From assembly GCF_031143425.1 (NCBI RefSeq), contig NC_090445.1, forward strand, positions 1,198,058,691-1,198,122,690: a stretch of 64,000 nucleotides of DNA, written 5' to 3'. This DNA is from Pleurodeles waltl. Its lineage: Eukaryota > Chordata > Amphibia > Caudata > Salamandridae. The translations under genes and the position numbers were made by a program. This document shows, in pieces, positions 34,764-44,909 of this stretch (position 1 is its first letter; each line of letters opens with the position of its first letter). Under the pieces are notes generated by a model. The model saw nothing but the letters and a program-made list of their open reading frames with translations. It was not told the DNA's origin and made no database searches.

Positions 34764-37109
34764 AGCCGGTGCCTGGAGAAGATCATTGTTTTCTGGGTTG
34801 ATCTCTGGTTTGTGAACCCTGTCTTCTCTTTCCTCCCTGTCTGGCGTAGGAAGCCGTAGATGATTGCCTGTACTGTTGGTGGTAGAAAGGCAGATACTGG
34901 GATTGCTGGTACTGCCTGTGGAAGGAACCTCGAAATGGCTGTTTCCGGTACTGCAGGGTACCTAGGGACTTGGCAGTGTCCGTGTCGGTCTGATGGCTTG
35001 GAGCGTGTCATCTACATGCTTGCGAAAGAGATTTGCCATCGTAAGGCATGTCGAGGATACAGGACTGCACTTCCAGCCTGAAAGATGTGGCTTTGAGCCA
35101 ACCTTGGCGGCTTAAGACGGCGGCACCTGCTAGTTGACAAAAACCAGTAGAGGCTATATCAAGAGCGCAGTCGATTATTTCTTCTGACGTACGCTCACCC
35201 TCTTGGAGGATCTTCCGTGCCTCTGCTTGCTTGCAGGGATGAGGTCCAAGAAAGGTTGCATGTCCGACCACATTTGCCGGTCATAACGACCCAGGATTGC
35301 CAAAGAATTTGCTGCTCTGACAGTGATTGCCGACATAGATGAGAATCTTTTGCCTATATTATCTAATCTCCGTCCTTCTTTGTCTGGAGGAGTAGAGATA
35401 GGCGTCGATGGGTTTTTAGAACGCCTTTGAGCAGCTTGTGAAATAACTGAGTCAGGCTTTGGGTGGCCAGTAAGACATGCCGGAGAGTCTTGGGTTGCCT
35501 TGTATTTCTTTTCCAGTTTTTGCAGGACTGGTGGGACTGTTGCCGGGTTGGGCATAATCTTTGTATCCTCGCTCCATATAAAATCGATAATAGGAATGGA
35601 CCGTACAGACTTCCTTGACTGCTCCTTAAAATCATGTAGGAAACATTCCGACTGGGAGACAGATGTTGGAAGGTGGAAGCGTACTACAGCAGCTCTGTCC
35701 ATAAGATTATGGAAACCACCTATGTCTTCGGGTGGAGAATCAGAGGGGCGAGGAGGTGGTGGAGAAGGAGTGGGGGCCAAGTAGTCATCCCATTCCTCAG
35801 TAGGATGTTGCGGGGTAGAAATTTCTCCTTCCCCTGAAGTGGAACCTTCATCTCTAGAGGGTGCAGCTAACACCGAGTGGGGTGTTATTCTTGGAGTAGC
35901 TGGAGGAGGAGGGACATTGATTGGTGTAACCGGAGAGACTGGCGGTGGTGGCTTATCTTCTGCTGCCACTGGGAACCTTCTCCTATAATCCTGTAGAATA
36001 GTTTGTAAATCTTGGATTAAGGAGGAAGGCATCTGTATAGAGCCTCTATGCTGAGGCTCTCTTGGTTGGTAATAGTGTTCCTGATGAGTAGTATGGTTGG
36101 TACCGGTCATACTCATCGTCATCTTCTTGATACTTGACGTGGAGCTGTGATGGGCTGTGTGCATCTCCGAATGGACCTTCAATTGACTCCTCCCAGTCAA
36201 GGAGATGACTGGGTACTAAAGTTGACACCTTGCTTTGAGATGTGTCTATTGGATAAATGTCTGGTGTGGGCAGAAATGTGATCCTGACCATGGCACAGAG
36301 ATCCGGAGACCTGGAAGAGGTAGGAGTTGCCTCTATCTGCCTGACAGGCACCAGTGCAGTCGTCGATGGTGTGAAAGTTGACGATGCCGTGGACGGTACA
36401 GATTTTTCCATCGACGATGGTCTCGTAGACTGTGGTTTCGGCGACGACGGCTTCTTTGACGGTGAAACAGCCGATGACATTGTCGTCGTGGATATGCTAG
36501 TCGACGAGGCTGTCGTCGACGGTGTTATAATAGACGATGTTCCGTTGTGAAGTTCTCGTCAACTGAGGTTTGAGTCAGGGGATAGGAGCCCTTACCGTTG
36601 ATGTCAGAGTAGTCGACGCTGATGGCGGTCTCGTCAACTATGTAATGGAGATGGTAGTTAATACCGTCGTCGTCGACGGTGTCGTCGTCGGATTTTTCAA
36701 GAAGTAGAAGGCTCTGAAGGAGAAAGACGGTAGGACTCCTCCTTTTGAAGAGGAGAAGAAGGCTCAGAGGAGACTGAAGTCTGTAAGCCCTTCCCATGAT
36801 GTAATTTCTGCCTTTCTAGATTTTTCTGTGTGGCCCAGGTCCTCAAAAAGGTTTTGACCTTTTATGTGGCCTCTCTGACCCACTCTCCTCACCTTAAGTA
36901 CAGGATTTAGCCTGTAACCATGTCAGGAGTCTACCCTCACGGTCCCTGAGGGTTTTTGTGGAGAAAGTGCGACATATCTTGCAGTCTTTAACCTGGTGTT
37001 GTGGGAAGAGACAATACAAGCAGTCTTTATGTGGATCATCCACATGGAGCCTTTTCTTTCCACAGGTCTTGCAAGGGCCAAAAAGGCCTTTTCTAGAAGA
37101 ATCAGACAT
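34730..37109 (-). pseudogene. gag of DIRS copy B, frameshifted
   Basis: The start is the ATG complementary to 37107-37109 (MSDSSRKGLFGPCKTCGKKR). A complete Cys/His cluster follows: CKTC, DPHKDCLYCLFPQH, then CKICRTF. The central part (36690-36360) derives from a GTCGAC-type repeat. The 341-codon frame 36200-35175 and the frame 35271-35008 carry the conserved C-terminal domain (MWSDMQPFLDLIPASKQ, ILQEGERTSEEIIDCALDIA, LDMPYDGKSL). At least four frameshifts are present. This copy preserves the Cys/His cluster that copy C lost by deletion. Confidence 0.8.
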
Positions 37110-37191
37110 ATTTTCAATTCTTTGAGAGAAAAAAGATTCTGAAGTAGTAACAAACTGAGCAGAGCACAGGGAGACTCCTTTCACATGACGT

Positions 37192-37446
37192 GCGGTAGAA
37201 AATCTGAGGGAAGGAGCTTCTCTGGAGAGTGTTCGAGAGGGTGCTGGTGCCTGATTGGTCAGCAGGCAGGTTTGGGTCCTTTTCACAAAAGGACATGGAT
37301 AGGCTATATGAGCAATTACTGTCTCCATTATAGCCTATGGCAAAAAACTTTTATTTGTTAATTATTGCTATTTTATGTACACTGGGACTCCCACTTCGAC
37401 GCGGATGATTCAAGCATGTGAATTTATGAAAGATCCAATACTGGAT
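37192..37446. repeat. Right inverted terminal repeat of copy B
   Basis: It is the inverse of the left repeat at 25265-25510. It ends CCAATACTGGAT and is followed by AACAGGGG of E1. Confidence 0.85.
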
Positions 37447-38379
37447 AACAGGGGTGCTCCGGTTCCAGTCTGCCAACAGGTAAGTACCTGTGTCTTTGGA
37501 GGGCAGGGGAAGGGTGGTGGGGGGAAGAATGCTCACAAGTAGGCACACAAAACACACCCTCAGCGGCACAGGGGTGGCCCGGTGCAGTGTGCTTAGCAGG
37601 TGTCGGGTTTTCAATAGGAATCAATGGAGGGACCATGGGGTCACTCTAGCAGTGCAGGCAGGGCACGGGGGGGGGGCGCTTCTCTGGCCAGCCGACTGGG
37701 CTAGGCAGAGGGTCACCTGGGGGTCACTCCTGCACTGAAGTTCGGTTCTTTCTGGTCCTGGGGGCTACGGGTGCAGTGCTTGGTCCAGGCATCGGGTTCT
37801 TTGTTTCAGGCAGTCACGGTCAAGGGGAGCCTCAGAATCCGCTCTGCATGCGTTGCTGGGAGGGTCGGGGTGGGGTCGTCTCAGGTTACTCACAAGGTCA
37901 TTGTCACCAGGGAGTCCTCCCGGCAGTGTTGGTTCTCTGGATCTCGAGCTGGGGGTGTCGGGTGCAGAGTGTGAAGTCTCACGCTTTCGGCGGGAAGAGT
38001 GAATTCTTTGAAAGTTGCAAGATTGTTGCTGGTTTTGAACAGTGCTGCTGTTCACTGGAGTTTCTTGGTTCTACGGGTTCAGAACAGTCCTCTGAGGCTT
38101 CAGAGGTCACTGGTCCTTGTCGGATGCGTCGCTGTGCAGGTTCTTTGAGTCTGGAGACAGGCCGGTAGGGCTGGGGCCAAGTCTGTTGTCATCTCCGTCA
38201 TCTCTGCAGGGCTTTCAGGTCAGCAGTCCTTGTAGGTTGCAGGAATCTAATTTCCTGGGTTCTGGGGAACCCCTAAATACTAGTTGTAGGGGATGTGTTT
38301 AGGTCAGGAGGGCAGTAGCCAATGGCTACTGTCCTGGAGGGTGGCTACACCCTCTTTGTGCCTCCTCCCTAATTCTAGG

Positions 38380-39085
38380 AGGCTCTGAGGATAAAGCAGT
38401 AGAGCATCAACGCTCTTCTAGCGGCACATCGTCCGAGCGACGGGGTGAAGTCGAAGAACGTTTGGTCTTTTTCGACTTTATGACTCGTATGCCCCTATGA
38501 CTTAGAGGATGAAGAGTGGTGGTGACTCAGCGGCCAGTCTCAAAACCTTCCTCTCGAACGAGACAGTGAGCACCGCAGAGTCAAGTGTCGGGCCGCCATG
38601 AGCTTTAGGGACTGCTCCCTCAGAGGTTTTGGGTTCATGGCCTGACACTCCGAGCATAACTTTGGGTCGTGATGGCGCTCCAGGCACCAAAGACAAGGTG
38701 CCAATCCGTCACCAACATCATTCGGGGACAGGAGTCACAGGGCTTGAAACTGGTCTTGAGGGACATCCTTCAACGCATCCACCACCTCGTCAAAAATAGC
38801 TAACAAAAATGTCGTAGTAGTAAAAAAGTGACCGCAGTAGCTCGTCTGGATCTGCGCGTAGACTGGTGCGCAAGAAAAGAACAGACATCAGCGTGTTGGG
38901 GTGGCGCCTATATACAATCGCAACATCATCACGGCGAACAACGCCACAGAAGCCCCAGGAGTCAACCAACGCCACCTAATGGCACACAGAGGTTCTGCTC
39001 GAAGAAAAAGTCTTCGGATCCAATCTGACGATGGGAGAATTTAAAAGTTAAGGAATCTGCAACTAGAAGTCTCCATCAGATACTC
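38380..39085 (-). mobile_element. DIRS family D fragment D4: right terminal repeat and gag N-terminus
   Basis: 38900-39085 resembles the right end of D2 (61560-61744) and the second half of the D ICR: a TATATA core flanked by CGCAAC, then GGAATCTGCAACTAGAAGTC near the end. Upstream, around 38640-38740 on the minus strand, one frame reads CLERHHDPKLCSECQAM, matching the CL..H.....C..C part of the DIRS gag Cys/His cluster. Only the 5' end of the element is present. Confidence 0.6.
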
Positions 39086-39267
39086 TGTGCAATATATGAA
39101 AGTCACCCCATACATCTTCGTGTTGGCAGAAGTAGGAACCCTGGGACAGGTTAATACCCAGTTCCCACTGGAAGTGGTTATATAGGTGATGTAAGAACCC
39201 CAGGGGATAAGTAGCCCATTGGCTACTACCCTACACTCCCCTAAATTCAGTATTTTGGGAAGTCCCT

Positions 39268-41961
39268 TGTAGGATGTTGGCTCTGTATATACTATCTCCA
39301 AGTAAGAGATAGTGTGCAGAGTCCAAGGGTTCCCCTAAGAGGTAAGATAGTGGCAAAATTAGATATTTCTAATGCTCTATTTTGCGGTAGTGTGGTCGAG
39401 CAGTAGGCTTATCAGAGGATAGTGTTACGCATTTGTTGTACACACACAGGCAATAAATAAGGAACACACACTGAAAGACTTCACTCTAGGTCAATAGCTT
39501 TTATATAGAAAAATATATTTTCTTAATTTATTATTAGAACCACAAGTTCAAGATTTGAAGTAAATACATCAAATGCAAGGTACTACACACAGGTAAGTTA
39601 GGAACTTTGAATTAGAGCAGTAACATACACAGTTTTTGTTAAAATGGCAATAAGCTATTTTAAAAGTGGACACTGTGCAAAAATCAACAGTTCCTGGGGG
39701 GAGGTAAGTAATGGTTAGTTTGTCACGTAAGTAAAGACACTTACAAGTCTCCGTTCCTGGGAATAGGTAGAGCACCGTTGGGGGTTCAAGGCAACCCCAA
39801 AGTTGCCACACCAGCAGCTCAGGGCCGGTCATGTGCAGAGGTCAAAGAGGTGCCCAAGACACATAGGCACCTATAAAGAACAGGGGTGCTCCGGTTCCAG
39901 TCTGCCTACAGGTACCTGGTCTTTGGAGGGCAGACCAGGGGGGTTTTGCAGAGCAAAAAAAGGGCAGGGGGGTTGAGAGACAAGTAGGCACACAAAACAC
40001 ACCCTCAGCGGCACAGGGGTGGCCGGGTGCAGTGTGCAAAGCAGGCGTTGGGTTTTGTATAGGATTGAATAGAGGGACCCCGGGGGGGGGGGGGGGGTCA
40101 CTAGTGGTGCAGGCTGGGCACAGGGGGACTTCTCGGGCCAACCACCAACTGGGCTAGGTAGAGGGTCACCTGGGGGTCACTCCTGCACTGAGGTTCGGTT
40201 CCTTCTGGTCCTGAGGGCTGCAGGTGCAGTGCTTGGTCCAGGCATCTGGTTCCTTGCTACAGGAAGTCGTGGTCAGGGGAAGCCTCTGGAATCTCTCTGC
40301 ATTCTTCGCTTTGGGGGACCGGGGGGTCGTCTCGGGCTACCCACAAGGTTACAGTTGCCAGTCGCCTGGGAGTCCTCCCTGTGGTGTTGGTTCTTGAGTC
40401 GGGGGCATCGGGTGCAGAGGGTGAAGTCTCATGCTTCCGGCAGGAAGAGTGAAGTCTTGAAAAGTTGCAAAGTTGTTGCTTGTTGTTGAGCAGAGCCCTT
40501 GCTCACAGGAGTTTCTTGGTCCTTTGGTTCAGGGCAGTCCTCTGAGACTTCAGAGGTCGCTGGTCCCTGTCGGATGAGTCGTTGTTGCAGTTTTTCAAGT
40601 CAGGAAACAGGCCGGCAGGGCTGGGGCCAAAGCAGTTGTCCTCCATCGCCTCTGCAGGGCTTCAAGGTCAGCAGTCCTTGTTTCAGGTTGCAGGAATCTG
40701 ATTTCCTGGGTTTTTTGGTGCCCCTAAATACTAAATTTAGGGGTGTGTTTAGGTCTTGGGGGGGGGGGGGGGGGGGGGCGGAGGGGAAGTAGTAGCCTAT
40801 GGCTATTGTCCTGGAGGGTGGCTACACCCTCTTTGTGCCTCCTCCTTGAGGGGAGGGGGTCACATCCCTCCCTATTCCTATTGGGGGAATCCTCCAAACT
40901 AAAGATGGAGTATTTCTAAAGGCAGGGGCCACCTCAGCTCAGGGCACCTTAGGGGGCTGTCCTGACTGGTGGGTGGCTCCTCCCCGTTTTTCTAAATATC
41001 TCCTCCATCCTTGCCACCAAAAGTGGGGGCAGTGGCCGGAGGGGCATCTCCACTAGCTGAGATGCCCTGTGGCACTGTAACAAAAGGGGTGAGCCTTTGA
41101 GGCTCACCGCCAGGTGTTACAGTCCCTGCAGGGGGTGGTGAGAAGCACCACCACCCAGTACAGGCTTTGTTCCTGGCCACAGAGTGACAAATGCACTCAC
41201 CCCATGTGGCCAGAAACACATCTGGTTGTGGCAGGCTGGCAGAAACTGGTCACCCTAGCACTAGGAGTTGGAATGGTATTCCGGGGGCATCTCGAAGATG
41301 TCCTCTGGGTGCATTTTACAATACATTCCACACTGGCATCAGTGTGCATTTATTGTGCTGAGAAGTTTGATAGCAAACTTCCCCGATTTCAGTGTAGCCA
41401 TTATGGATCTGTGGAGTTCGTGTTTGACAAACTCCCAGACCATATACTCTTACGGCTACCCTGTACTTACAATGTCTAAGGTTTTGCTTAGACACTGTAG
41501 GGACATAGGGCTCATGCACATATGCCCTCACCTGTGGTATAGTGCACCCTGCCTTAGGGCTGTAAGGCCTGCTAGAGGGGTGACTTACCACTGCCACAGG
41601 CAGTGTGAGGCTGGCATGGCACTCTGAGGGGAGTGCCATGTCGACTTAGTCATTTTCTCCCCACTAGCACACATGCTGAGGCAGTGTGCATGTGCTGAGT
41701 GAGGGGTCCCCAGGGTGGCATAAGACATACTGCAGCCCTTAGGAGACCTTCCCTGGCATCAGGGCCCTTGGTACCAGGGGTACCATTTACAAGGGACTTA
41801 TCTGAGTGTCAGTGCTGTGCCCATTGTGGAAACAAAGGTACAGTTTAGGAAAAGAACACTGGTGCTGGGGCCTGGTTGGCAGGATCCCAGCATACTTTCA
41901 ATTATAAATGGCATCAGCAAAAAGTCAGGGGGTAACCATGCCAAGGAGGCATTTCCTTACA
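39268..41961 (+). mobile_element. TG...CA element E2, complete, 2694 bp, no coding capacity
   Basis: It runs from TGTAGGATGTTGGCTCTGTA to CATTTCCTTACA. Near-duplications of 5 bp flank it: TCCCT at 39263-39267 and CCCCT at 41962-41966. Internal landmarks shared with E3 and E4 are a CTATCTC...GAGATAG-type hairpin near the start, an AATAAA about 185 bp in, AACAGGGGTGCTCCGGTTCC, GTTACAGTCCCTGCAGGGG, a TGTCTAAGGTTTTGCTTAGACA hairpin (about 41474-41494) and GCACACATGCTGAG. TG...CA ends with 5-bp duplications fit a solo LTR or a non-autonomous LTR-type element. No gag, pol or integrase is seen. A G run lies at 40758-40779. Confidence 0.7.
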
Positions 41962-41971
41962 CCCCTTTAAC

Positions 41972-42090
41972 CAGAAAATCAGATTCCTGCTGACCTATCA
42001 ACACCACCACCACCCAAGATCTGCAAAAGCAAAATCGGCTGAAGTACCACCTGACTTGGCCCCAGCACTGCAGGCCTGTCGTTCCCACCG
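41972..42090. repeat. 119-bp duplication flanking the Penelope-like element, left copy
   Basis: It is nearly identical to 44791-44909, with only a few substitutions (around GCTGAAGTACCACC versus GCTGAAGAAGTACC). It is interpreted as a long target-site duplication in element F. Confidence 0.8.
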
Positions 42091-42420
42091 GTAATAATGG
42101 AACGGGGTGCGAATAGAGGAAATATGGCGCTCAGGATGCCAATCTACCCTAAGTAAATAACGGGGAACCTCACAAGGGACACACCCTACCCTTAGAGGTG
42201 AAAAACCACCTCACAACTTAGAAAATACACAAAGAGGGACCCCTCTAATATCACAAAAGGAATTTTGAATAAACAATTCACATTGAAAACTAATTGTACA
42301 TATTAGTCCATATACAACAGAAAGGTCCTAAATTCAACCAAAACGATAAGTCCAAAGTTTATTCAGATTGTGATTACACATTAGACAGTCCAAAATCCAA
42401 AGAAATTTGTGGTTCCAGCC

Positions 42421-42470
42421 AACACGTGTTTCGTCTTGGGAAATGTGTATATCCCTAACGACTTCTTCAG
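42421..42470 (-). ncRNA. Degenerate hammerhead ribozyme motif of the Penelope-like element
   Basis: The minus strand reads CTGAAGA, a stem II (GTC...GAC and GGGA...TCCC), then CGAAACACGTGTT. The hammerhead core is CTGATGA...GAAA. Here the second core base T is A, which should abolish cleavage, but the stem II pairing and the short palindromic ACACGTGT stem III typical of Penelope ribozymes remain. That these elements carry hammerheads in their terminal repeats is established. The assignment in this copy is by eye. Confidence 0.65.
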
Positions 42471-43125
42471 GGCTAGAAATCATAAACAAAATACACGAGT
42501 TAAGACCAATATGCTCAACCATCAAGTTCGTGATATATGTGTGATAAAGCTCAAGGAAGGTGAAATTTGGATAATATAACCCACTACGTTAAGTGAGAGA
42601 AATGAATTCAAGGTAAGTACCTGATAGAAAGCCTAAATACACAAACCCGAAATTTACAAAACAAACCGTAAACTCTATAAAAATAATAAACAACTTTTAG
42701 TTAGAAACCAGAAACCAGTACATGCCACCATAGTGCACCACTGTGTTCACAAGGCCACTAATTGTTAAACCAAAATACCTTGTTATCCACTAGAGCTTGA
42801 ACAACCAAGCTATAATGCCAAATGTAATCCGACATGTAACTTATCCAAATGGAGTTTTGATCTGCTGTTAAGAAATAAAGAACACAAGCACTTAAGAAAG
42901 CTAGAATTTAACATATTGTGCCATAAAAGTCACCCTGATATGCACAATAAACATGCACAATAGCCCACCAATAATCCATAATATAACAGTATACTAATAA
43001 ATATCAATAAATTATATATAGTAAATCTTTTTGAATGAAAATACCGTTTTAGGGTAGTCTCGCAACAATAATCATTCAATTCCCGACAACAGCATACAGT
43101 CAAACTCACCCCAATCTTCAACAAA

Positions 43126-43354
43126 TAGTATCTGTAATCCGAAACCGGCGTCTCCGTGTGCGGACGCTTAGTGAGTGCGCTGACCATGCGCACATGAACA
43201 CGGAAGTAAATAAACTCCCGGGTTACCACGATCCTTCAAAAAATATAGTATCTGTGATCCAAACACGGCGTCTCCGTGTGCGGACGCCTAGCGAGTGCGC
43301 TGACCATGCGCACATGAACCCGGAAGTAAATATACTCCCGGGTTGCCACGATCC
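43126..43354. repeat. 120-bp tandem repeat, two units, in the Penelope-like element tail
   Basis: The units start TAGTATCTGTAATCC (43126) and TAGTATCTGTGATCC (43246). Each contains GGCGTCTCCGTGTGCGGACG, which can form a short GCGTC/GACGC hairpin, and AACTCCCGGGTT-type palindromes. Confidence 0.85.
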
Positions 43355-43982
43355 AGTAGAAGGGCACAAAAATAGACAACGGACTTAAAAAAACGTCCCG
43401 AACTAAATGTTAACAGGTACACCATGATTAGCCCGATCATACATTAACCAATGTAGCTTTATGGCTGCAATAAACAACAAATCGTTTGATAAGAGAATTA
43501 TTATAAACTAGTACAAGTCTATATTACTGAAACAAATTTTTTGCCAAAATGCAGTAAAATGCAATAAATAAAATTAAGTACTCTTATCACCAGTCACTAG
43601 ATGGTATAAAGGAAACACACTAACGCCATAAATTTACAAGGTTTCTCAGTGAAACACCTAGTGGTGTAAACAATCAGGAAATATTATCTTATATGACTCA
43701 AATACCGTTGAAAAATACTAGCACGTGAAGCCACTGATAAGACCAATAACCAAATTAAGAAACATATAGGGATAATTTTCAATCATATGAATGCAAGCGA
43801 GGCCCCCATGTTTGCTTAAAAGCTATGATGTTTGAGAATCTTGGTATTTAACTCATGAGTGCAAATATATCATACAAAATCAAACAGTACTTACAACAAA
43901 CCACAATGTGTGAATCAACATATGCATAGTCAACATCTCAGTGTAATAAATGCAACATGCTGTAATCATAGAGAGCCAGAAT

Positions 43983-44789
43983 TTAGTCACCCAAAAAGAA
44001 TTCCAATTCTCTATCGGAATTTAATCCCGATTCCACAGCTCTTAATTTCATGATCCATAGTGCTTCTTGTCTACGTAAACGTAGCTCTCTGTTGCCTCCC
44101 CTAGGGTCCCGGGGGATGTGTTCAAGTCCAAAGAATCCAAAGCATTTATGGGTTGATTGTGCCTCGCACGACATCATATGTGCCACTAACGGATATCTCA
44201 TATCAGCATTCTTGAGAGCACGCATATGTTCTCCTATTCTGATTTTGAGTGGTCTTATGGTGCTTCCAACATAAATTCTAGAACATTTACAGCCTATTAT
44301 ATAAACAACAAAGTTGGAGTTGCAGTCCATAGTGGAACAAATTACAAATGATTTACCATTGTAAAAGAAATTCTGCATCTTATGACATGCCCAGCGACAG
44401 ACTCCACAAAAACCACATTTAAAAAAACCCATACCTCTTTGAGATAACCAAGTTTTCTTAGGGGGGATGGTAGTGAAACTAGGACTCAATACATTTCTGA
44501 GGGTTCTACCTCTACGAAAAGATGTGACTACTGTTCCAGACACCACATCTTTGAGTGACTCATCCTGCAGTAGTAAATTCCAATGTTTAGTCATGTACTT
44601 CTTAAGGATCAAGGAGGCCTCATTGTAGTCTGTTATAAATCTTACCAGGTTGCATGTTCTATTAGATTCTTCATGTACTTTAAGTATCAAAGTTCTATTT
44701 CTATCCAAATATCTTGCTTTGTGTCGTGCTTTAAAAAAAATCTTTTTAGAATATCCACGGGCTGTAAATCTCTTCTCCATGTCATTCAT
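43983..44789 (-). CDS. Penelope-like GIY-YIG endonuclease, C-terminal 268 codons
   Basis: The frame is intact from the element's truncated 5' boundary to its stop, so the ATG at 44789 is probably internal to a longer original gene. Residues 1-140 are a basic linker region after the lost RT. A zinc-binding cluster follows (CGFCGVCRWACHKM, then CSTMDC). The nuclease comes next: VVYIIGCKCSRIYVGST with the two Tyr-containing GIY-YIG strands, then RPLKIRIGEHMRALKN with the catalytic Arg and Glu. A C-terminal RRQEALWIMKLRA segment closes it. In this class the nuclease nicks target DNA to prime reverse transcription. Without the RT this copy cannot retrotranspose by itself. Confidence 0.85.
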   Translation of the reverse strand: MNDMEKRFTARGYSKKIFFKARHKARYLDRNRTLILKVHEESNRTCNLVRFITDYNEASLILKKYMTKHWNLLLQDESLKDVVSGTVVTSFRRGRTLRNVLSPSFTTIPPKKTWLSQRGMGFFKCGFCGVCRWACHKMQNFFYNGKSFVICSTMDCNSNFVVYIIGCKCSRIYVGSTIRPLKIRIGEHMRALKNADMRYPLVAHMMSCEAQSTHKCFGFFGLEHIPRDPRGGNRELRLRRQEALWIMKLRAVESGLNSDRELEFFLGD

Positions 44790-44790
44790 T

Positions 44791-44909
44791 CAGAAAATCA
44801 GATTCCTGCTGACCTATCAACACCACCACCACCCAAGATCTGCAAAAGCAAAATCGGCTGAAGAAGTACCTGACTTGGCCCCAGCACTGCAGGCCTGTCG
44901 TTCCCACCG
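44791..44909. repeat. 119-bp duplication flanking the Penelope-like element, right copy
   Basis: Partner of 41972-42090. The F sequence continues directly at 44910. Confidence 0.8.

Larger units (their letters stand above)
25235..37446 (-). mobile_element. DIRS retrotransposon copy B (family B), full length, split by copy A
   Basis: The left repeat begins AAGAAAACAAG at 25235 and the right repeat ends CCAATACTGGAT at 37446. Without the inserted copy A (25607-31492) the element is 6326 bp, close to copy C (6406 bp). It lies in E1: GCCTATGGAG before and CAGGGGTGCTCC after, with only AA shared at the join. The gag, RT/RNase H and YR genes run on the minus strand and are frameshifted. Confidence 0.9.
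24777..38370 (+). mobile_element. TG...CA element E1, interrupted by DIRS B; 3' end lost
   Basis: It starts TGTAGGAAGTTGGCTCTGTA at 24777. It runs to 25234, is broken by DIRS B (with A inside it), and resumes at 37447 with AACAGGGGTGCTCC, exactly where intact copies continue (compare 39885-39905 and 58320-58340). Homology to complete E copies ends near 38370, so the last roughly 1.1 kb of the element is missing. Confidence 0.8.
42091..44790 (-). mobile_element. Penelope-like retroelement, 5'-truncated, 2.7 kb
   Basis: It is bounded on both sides by copies of a 119-bp sequence. The minus strand encodes a GIY-YIG endonuclease region with the Penelope-type Cys/His linker and, downstream, a degenerate hammerhead ribozyme (42421-42470), both hallmarks of Penelope-like elements. 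The reverse transcriptase is missing, so this is a 5'-truncated copy, and a 3' tail of about 1.9 kb follows the gene. Confidence 0.82.
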
